A DNA stretch of 10,019 bases from Candidatus Gerdarchaeota archaeon (lineage in GTDB: Archaea; Asgardarchaeota; Heimdallarchaeia; JABLTI01). Of this stretch, positions 6,795 through 10,019 are shown one piece after another. The DNA lies in NCBI GenBank assembly GCA_016839405.1, contig JAEOUJ010000121.1, positions 1 through 10,019 of the forward strand, in the 5' to 3' direction. Position 1 is the first letter of the stretch. Each line of letters opens with the position of its first letter. The position numbers were made by a program, and so were the translations under genes. The notes below the pieces were generated by a model. It saw only the letters and a list, made by a program, of their open reading frames with translations, searched no databases and was not told the origin of the DNA.

Positions 6795-7082
6795 TTATTT
6801 ATTACCTTTTAATAGCCAACTTAAAGGTATATTTTGATAGCTTCCATCAGGCAATATTCTAGCTATTGTTAAGGGTAAAACATCTTTTATTAATTCTTCT
6901 TCTGAAATAATTATTGGATCCGTTACTTCTTTGCCAATTTTGATAAGAATGGGAGCACCTAATGAAATTTGCAAACCGCGAGCCCCAATAATACGTGCTT
7001 TTTCAAAACGAGTTAATTTTGCTGGACCTATTACAATTTTATCTGAAATAATTTCTAGTTTTTTTGGAATCTTATCTGACAT
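6795..7082 (-). CDS. rpo6: DNA-directed RNA polymerase subunit Rpo6 (RpoK)
   Basis: The 95-residue product carries the Rpo6/RpoK/omega signature LTRFEKARIIGARGLQISLGAPILI at residues 23-47, followed by DPIIISEEELIKDVLPLTIARILPDGSYQNIPLS. This is the archaeal counterpart of eukaryotic RPB6 and bacterial omega, which clamps the C-terminal end of the largest polymerase subunit during assembly. The N-terminal 20 residues are a short variable tail. ATG at 7082 has GAGGT at 7089-7093, six bases upstream, and a clear promoter. The gene is alone on its strand, convergent with the aCPSF2-like nuclease and divergent from the winged-helix gene, rather than inside a ribosomal operon as in some archaea. 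Confidence 0.95.
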   Translation of the reverse strand: MSDKIPKKLEIISDKIVIGPAKLTRFEKARIIGARGLQISLGAPILIKIGKEVTDPIIISEEELIKDVLPLTIARILPDGSYQNIPLSWLLKGNK

Positions 7083-7122
7083 GGATTAACCTCGAGGACA
7101 ATAGATAGGGTGCATAAGATTT

Positions 7123-7140
7123 GCTTTTAAAGTTTTTCGG
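7123..7140 (-). promoter_or_regulatory. BRE plus TATA promoter of rpo6
   Basis: On the minus strand CCGAAAAA (7140-7133) is followed directly by CTTTAAAAGC (7132-7123). This is the cleanest BRE/TATA pair in the window. A start about 25 bases on, near 7100, leaves a leader of about 17 bases holding the GAGGT site. Confidence 0.55.
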
Positions 7141-7246
7141 ATAAATTCTATTATTCATATTAATATTTTAAATTGCATATTATCTGGAGTATTTTGTAAT
7201 ATTTTATATGTTTAAAAAATAATTTTTAAGAGAAATAATAACAATT

Positions 7247-7265
7247 CTAAGTATAATAAACTTAG
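7247..7265. repeat. Inverted repeat beside the ribosome binding site of the winged-helix gene
   Basis: CTAAGT at 7247-7252 and ACTTAG at 7260-7265 are perfect inverted arms with the spacer ATAATAA. The right arm touches the GAGGG ribosome binding site at 7265-7269. It could be an operator for a dimeric DNA-binding protein, possibly the downstream gene product itself, or an mRNA hairpin affecting translation. Six-base arms in AT-rich DNA can arise by chance. Confidence 0.35.
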
Positions 7266-7275
7266 AGGGATAATA

Positions 7276-7755
7276 TTGGTAAATCAACAAGTTCAAGATG
7301 CATTTGATAGTATAAAAGACTATATTGTTAATCTCGAGAAGAAATTAGAAAATCAAAAATTAGAAATGAAATCAAAATTATCAGCAGTAGATTCTCTCCA
7401 AGAAGAAAAGCAATCTGCAATTGAAAAATTAAAACAAATGGAAAAGGAAATGTCTGAGCTTTCATCTGTTTATGAAGAGTTAAAAGATAGAAAAGATGTT
7501 GAAATTAATTTACAAGAAGTTATGAAATTATATGTTATTTTAACTGAACAAGTACTAGATGGGAGTTCTCATATCAAACTTTTAACTTTACTACATGGCG
7601 CTAAAGAACGTATGACTAAGGAAGAACTCTCCAAAGCTAGTGGAATTCAACCTGCAGCTACCCTTAGAGCTATCTTCGATTTAAGGAATAATGGCTTGGT
7701 TGATTATGATGAAGAAGCTGATAATGTCAAATTAGTGCGAAGACTCTTTGATTAA
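7276..7755 (+). CDS. Coiled-coil protein with C-terminal winged-helix domain
   Basis: I do not recognise a named family. The 159-residue product has a long charged coiled coil at about residues 10-75 (NLEKKLENQKLEMKSKL, EKLKQMEKEMSEL). A helical linker follows (EVMKLYVILTEQVLDG), then a compact winged-helix-like domain at about 98-159. In that domain IKLLTLLHGAKERMTKEELSKASGI gives helices 1 and 2, AATLRAIFDLRNNGLVDYD the recognition helix and turn, and ADNVKLVRRLF the wing strand. This layout fits a dimeric DNA-binding regulator, but winged helices also serve as protein-binding modules, as in ESCRT-II. The start is TTG at 7276 with GAGGG at 7265-7269, six bases upstream. The inverted repeat at 7247-7265 touches this site. 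A TATA-like TTTAAAAAAT at about 7211 is a possible promoter. Divergent from rpo6. Confidence 0.8.
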   Translation: MVNQQVQDAFDSIKDYIVNLEKKLENQKLEMKSKLSAVDSLQEEKQSAIEKLKQMEKEMSELSSVYEELKDRKDVEINLQEVMKLYVILTEQVLDGSSHIKLLTLLHGAKERMTKEELSKASGIQPAATLRAIFDLRNNGLVDYDEEADNVKLVRRLFD

Positions 7756-7769
7756 AAAATCCAATCAAA
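7747..7769 (+). terminator. Hairpin overlapping the stop codon of the winged-helix gene
   Basis: TTTGATT at 7747-7753 runs into the TAA stop (7753-7755) and pairs with AATCAAA at 7763-7769 around a nine-base loop. The arms are the same sequences as at the rps17e 3' end, in reversed order. It is followed by the palindrome TTCTCGAGAA (7771-7780). No strong T-run follows on this strand, so terminator function is uncertain. Confidence 0.3.
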
Positions 7770-7804
7770 TTTCTCGAGAAGATAATTTAAAAAAGAAAAA
7801 TTAA

Positions 7805-7818
7805 GAGGTAAATACCTC
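7805..7818 (-). terminator. Palindromic hairpin plus T-rich tract after the 157-residue gene
   Basis: GAGGTAAATACCTC is a 14-base near-palindrome (GAGGTA / TACCTC around AA). On the minus strand it lies four bases after the stop codon at 7823-7825 and is followed by TTAATTTTTCTTTTTTAAA. This repeats the hairpin plus T-tract layout at 751-774, with a shorter stem. Confidence 0.45.
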
Positions 7819-7822
7819 AAAA

Positions 7823-8296
7823 TTAAAAGGCCGCAAGTAAAGGATTATGACTACTCCTTCGGAACCATGATTCTAAAATATATGATACATTATTTGGTTC
7901 CTTATCTATTACTTCACGAGCTCGTTCTCCCATAATTCGGCACACCAAAATGAGTCTATGAATCTCTTCTTTATTTGACCAATCAATAAGATCAAAAATA
8001 GTTCTATAAGTCACTGGTCTCCACCAGAGTAGTAAATAAATGCCAACTGTTTCCCCATGATCATTTTTGAATACATAGTGAAGTTTTTTTCTATTTCCAA
8101 ATAAAATATCCTTTCTATACTTAACGCCTCGTTTGTCTAAATACAGTTCTATTTTTTGTCGTACCTCGTTATCTGTCAAACCAGTTCTGTCCAATCTCGT
8201 AAGAGACCTCCTCTGCATCAATTCTCGCGTAAATGACGCGCCCTTCAATTTACGCAAGTTTAACATTTTCCGCTTTTCGATAAAAATGTTTCGCAT
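7823..8296 (-). CDS. Uncharacterised basic 157-residue protein
   Basis: I do not recognise this protein. The first 40 residues are strongly basic and likely disordered (KRKMLNLRKLKG, MQRRSLTRLDR). A helix follows (NEVRQKIELYLDKRGVKY, 43-60), then strands near 61-90 (KKLHYVF, VGIYLLLWW), and a helical/strand end (DWSNKEEIHRLILVCRIMGERAREVID, 105-131; NNVSYILESWF). The helix-strand-strand-helix order with a late strand and helix faintly recalls restriction-endonuclease-like folds, but no PD-(D/E)XK residues can be picked out, so no nuclease call is made. The ATG at 8296 has no Shine-Dalgarno; Met11 (8266) and Met27 (8218) are alternative starts. The 5' part is richer in G and C (GGGCGCGTC) than its neighbours. 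A TATA-like TTTTAATATTAAAA at 8323-8336 would give an almost leaderless mRNA. The frame is long and open, with terminator-like sequence at its end. Confidence 0.65.
   Translation of the reverse strand: MRNIFIEKRKMLNLRKLKGASFTRELMQRRSLTRLDRTGLTDNEVRQKIELYLDKRGVKYRKDILFGNRKKLHYVFKNDHGETVGIYLLLWWRPVTYRTIFDLIDWSNKEEIHRLILVCRIMGERAREVIDKEPNNVSYILESWFRRSSHNPLLAAF
8227..8255. repeat. 8-base inverted repeat inside the 5' part of the 157-residue gene
   Basis: GCGTAAAT at 8227-8234 and ATTTACGC at 8248-8255 are perfect inverted arms around a 13-base GC-rich spacer. It lies between the alternative starts Met11 and Met27, so it would be coding if translation starts at 8296 or 8266, but in the leader if it starts at 8218. 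Confidence 0.5.
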
Positions 8297-8322
8297 GAGA
8301 CAATTATTAAAAAATTGAGCTA

Positions 8323-8336
8323 TTTTAATATTAAAA
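8323..8336 (-). promoter_or_regulatory. Palindromic TATA-like element for the 157-residue gene
   Basis: TTTTAATATTAAAA is a perfect 14-base palindrome centred about 33 bases before the ATG at 8296. A start about 25 bases downstream would leave fewer than ten leader bases, in keeping with the missing ribosome binding site. Being symmetric it could serve either strand. Confidence 0.3.
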
Positions 8337-8340
8337 CTTT

Positions 8341-8368
8341 GGAAATGTTAAAAGAATAAGGAAATGTT
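8341..8368. repeat. Direct repeat GGAAATGTT upstream of the 157-residue gene
   Basis: GGAAATGTT occurs at 8341-8349 and again at 8360-8368, 19 bases apart start to start. Both copies lie just upstream of the TATA-like palindrome on the minus strand, the usual place for an archaeal activator site. The rest of 8369-8514 is plain AT-rich sequence with nothing recognisable beyond possible promoter bases for the zinc-ribbon gene. Confidence 0.35.
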
Positions 8369-8514
8369 TGAATAAATAGCTATTAAAAATATGAAAAAAA
8401 ATTGATAAAAAAATAATTTTTTAGTTAATTTTATGATAATTAAAAATAAAAATATTAAGCAAATCTTTTTCTTTTACTAAAAGATATTAAACTTAAAATA
8501 AACAAGTGAATTAA

Positions 8515-8883
8515 ATGTCAAAGGGTAATAAAGATAAAACGAAACAACAATCTGAGACAATAACAGAAGAGGAAGAAATAGAAGAAGAAATAGAAGAACA
8601 AATTGAAGAAAATATTGTTAAAATTGAGTTATTAATAAAAGAGTTAGATAAAATAGAACACACTGGAGATCCTAATATTAGAATTTGCCCTCGTTGCTTT
8701 AGCTTAAGAATAAAGGAAGAAGATGTCTTATCAAGTATGGGTATAAATAGAGGATATCCTGTATGTCGATGTTTAGATTGTGGTTGGCGATCGAAAAAAT
8801 GGATATATCTAGATAGAACATTGACAAAAGAAGAAAGAGATAATTTTTACAAAGAAATATTAAAAGAAAAAATGAAAATTTAA
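8515..8883 (+). CDS. Acidic-tailed zinc-ribbon protein
   Basis: The 122-residue product has a hydrophilic, very glutamate-rich N-terminal segment (residues 18-33, many E with I every third or fourth position) and a helix to about residue 48. A zinc ribbon then spans residues 58-89 with CPRC (C58, C61) and CRCLDC (C86, C89, with an extra C84). After it come a strand WIYLDR and a basic C-terminal helix (TKEERDNFYKEILKEKMK). Such ribbons are common in archaeal proteins that touch RNA, DNA or the transcription machinery, but they do not define a function. The ATG at 8515 lacks a clear Shine-Dalgarno. The TATA-like GATATTAAAC at about 8483-8492 lies near 25 bases ahead, so the mRNA may be leaderless. 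The gene converges on the AmrB/Memo gene with a 12-base gap. Confidence 0.8.
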   Translation: MSKGNKDKTKQQSETITEEEEIEEEIEEQIEENIVKIELLIKELDKIEHTGDPNIRICPRCFSLRIKEEDVLSSMGINRGYPVCRCLDCGWRSKKWIYLDRTLTKEERDNFYKEILKEKMKI

Positions 8884-8895
8884 TTCTTCATAGTT

Positions 8896-9744
8896 TTATT
8901 TCATTAATAATGCTGACAAATAAGATACCCCAACATCATCACCAGTTACATCACCACTTGTAGCATATTTTAATACTTTAACATTTTTTACTTTGTTTTT
9001 ATTTGAAGCATAAAGAATTGAAGCAACTGGTCCGGGACCACACATTGAGATGTATTTTTCATTTACAGTATTAATTAATTTTTCAGGATTCAAATTTTTA
9101 ACACAATCAATTACCAATGAATCCTTTGACATTGCTGAAGCTTTTGTTTCGTAATGTGTCAAATCTGTGCTAGCAATTAAACAATAATCATATTCAGCCA
9201 AAACTTTACTTAAAACAGTTCCAATTCGTTCAGCCATTTCAAGAGATTGGTCTTTCACACAGATTGGTATAATAGGTATATTCTCTCCATAAAGATATTG
9301 TAAGAATGGTACTTGAACTTCAATACTATGTTCCATCATATGAGCTGATGTGTCTGCTCGGAAATGTGGTTGTTTAACTATAATCTCAGTCACATCATCA
9401 GGAATTGTTGATTCACCTAAAGGAGTTAACCAACTACCTTCAGGATAAACACTAATTGCTGGACCAATATTTCTATGATTAGGACCAATAATAACAAAAA
9501 AATCAGGTTTCCCATCTTGAAATTGTTCGAGAAAACCGTGAGCAGCAACTGGGCCTGAATAGACATAACCTGCATGAGGAGAAATCAAACCAAAAATATC
9601 ACCTTTTCTTGGATATTCTTTATCTTTTTCAGGTAATTTACCCGGGCCTATTTTTTCATTTAAAAAACACATTTCGATAATTTGTATTAATTTATCTTTG
9701 TTAGATGGATAAAACGATCCTGCAACTGTTGGTTCTCGAAGCAT
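8896..9744 (-). CDS. amrB: AmrB / MEMO1-family protein
   Basis: The 282-residue protein is a full-length Memo-family member (AmmeMemoRadiSam system protein B), related in fold to class III extradiol dioxygenases (LigB). It starts with MLREPTVAGSFYP, the family's usual opening. Conserved pocket residues are present: H57 in SPHAGYVYSGP, H90 in GPNHR, H139 in HSIEVQVPFLQY, D194 and H197 in STDLTHYE, and C235 in MCGPGP. In human MEMO1 two histidines and a cysteine at the equivalent places bind a metal. The archaeal function is not settled; the family is named for its partners, a radical-SAM enzyme and an AMMECR1 protein, neither of which is in this window. ATG at 9744 has GGTGA at 9751-9755, six bases upstream. 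It follows glyA by 92 bases but has its own promoter-like element. Confidence 0.93.
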   Translation of the reverse strand: MLREPTVAGSFYPSNKDKLIQIIEMCFLNEKIGPGKLPEKDKEYPRKGDIFGLISPHAGYVYSGPVAAHGFLEQFQDGKPDFFVIIGPNHRNIGPAISVYPEGSWLTPLGESTIPDDVTEIIVKQPHFRADTSAHMMEHSIEVQVPFLQYLYGENIPIIPICVKDQSLEMAERIGTVLSKVLAEYDYCLIASTDLTHYETKASAMSKDSLVIDCVKNLNPEKLINTVNEKYISMCGPGPVASILYASNKNKVKNVKVLKYATSGDVTGDDVGVSYLSALLMK

Positions 9745-9798
9745 TCTTCATCACCATATTCTTATTCATTTATTTTTTATGTATTAATTCTTTATACT

Positions 9799-9808
9799 CT
9801 TTTATATG
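9799..9808 (-). promoter_or_regulatory. TATA-like promoter of the AmrB/Memo gene
   Basis: CATATAAAAG on the minus strand, preceded by GAATTA, lies about 60 bases before the ATG. A start near 9775 would leave a leader of about 30 bases containing GGTGA. The similar AGTATAAAG at about 9789-9797 is a second candidate. Confidence 0.4.
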
Positions 9809-9836
9809 TAATTCTCTAAATTTTTTGTTAAATTCG

Positions 9837-10019
9837 TTAAAATTCTATTTCTTCTGAACTTGTGAAACAAAAAGATGGTTGTCTAAAAATATTAGTAAGA
9901 TCACGGATTCTTCTAGATAAATCACTTGTTATATCATCAAAATATATTCTAGCGATAATTTCAGCAAGTTCTTTCATTTCTAATTCGCTCATTCCCATTC
10001 TAGTTATTTCAGCAGTGCC
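9837..10019 (-). CDS. glyA: Serine hydroxymethyltransferase, C-terminal end only
   Basis: The last 60 codons of a minus-strand gene enter from the right edge and stop at TAA (9837-9839). GTAEITRMGMSELEMKELAEII is the C-terminal signature of archaeal-type serine hydroxymethyltransferase (the GT-E-TR-GM motif), followed by a helical tail with FDDITSDLSRRIRDLTNIF. The enzyme is PLP-dependent and moves the serine beta-carbon to a tetrahydrofolate- or tetrahydromethanopterin-type carrier, making glycine. The PLP-binding lysine and the rest lie outside the window, so activity cannot be judged. After the stop the minus strand soon runs into the promoter-like region of the AmrB/Memo gene. Confidence 0.85.
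   Translation of the reverse strand, partial: GTAEITRMGMSELEMKELAEIIARIYFDDITSDLSRRIRDLTNIFRQPSFCFTSSEEIEF

Noticed and set aside
7771..7780. Palindrome TTCTCGAGAA after the winged-helix gene
   Set aside because: A single 10-base palindrome with no repeat elsewhere; noted beside the terminator-like hairpin but not called as a site.
1..10019. Mobile elements, CRISPR arrays, tRNA or rRNA genes, defence systems
   Set aside because: No transposase or integrase, no regularly spaced repeats, no tRNA-like cloverleaf and no known defence motif were found on either strand; the window reads as ordinary chromosomal housekeeping plus accessory genes.

Overview
The window looks like chromosomal DNA from an AT-rich Asgard archaeon. 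Three things point to Archaea: the informational genes (ribosomal protein S17e, RNA polymerase subunit Rpo6, an aCPSF2-type beta-CASP nuclease), TATA/BRE-like promoters about 25 bases ahead of short leaders, and GGAGG/GGTGA ribosome binding sites with frequent TTG starts. The Asgard assignment rests mainly on a 228-residue protein that aligns along its length with eukaryotic ESCRT-II Vps22/EAP30 (4492-5178, minus). I cannot place it in a particular Asgard lineage.

Layout. Bases 1-602 (minus) hold a metallo-beta-lactamase-fold hydrolase with an N-terminal membrane anchor; it runs off the left edge. Bases 779-2602 (minus) encode a secreted, membrane-anchored surface protein built of Ig-like beta domains, ending in a hairpin plus T-rich terminator-like element. 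Divergent from it is rps17e (2875-3117, plus). rps17e converges on an ATP-grasp ligase of the MfnD/COG1821 type (3179-4408, minus), and vps22 lies upstream of that ligase on the same strand. Divergent from vps22 is the beta-CASP nuclease (5419-6777, plus), which converges on rpo6 (6795-7082, minus) with only 17 bases between. Next are a coiled-coil plus winged-helix protein (7276-7755, plus), an unrecognised 157-residue basic protein (7823-8296, minus), an acidic zinc-ribbon protein (8515-8883, plus), an AmrB/Memo-family protein (8896-9744, minus), and the C-terminal end of serine hydroxymethyltransferase (9837-10019, minus), cut by the right edge.

How the genes relate. Most genes look like single-gene transcription units: strands alternate, most starts have a private TATA-like element, and 3' ends carry T-rich tracts or small hairpins. 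There is no multi-gene operon to assign a shared pathway. Broad themes are RNA synthesis, processing and translation (Rpo6, aCPSF2, S17e), eukaryote-like membrane remodelling (Vps22), cell surface proteins, and C1/cofactor metabolism (SHMT, MfnD-like ligase). No tRNA, rRNA, CRISPR array, insertion sequence or phage gene was seen, and no gene-free stretch exceeds 300 bases. The best leads are the Vps22 homologue standing apart from any visible ESCRT partner, the unplaced 157-residue protein with its unusual 5' end, and the winged-helix gene with an inverted repeat next to its ribosome binding site.
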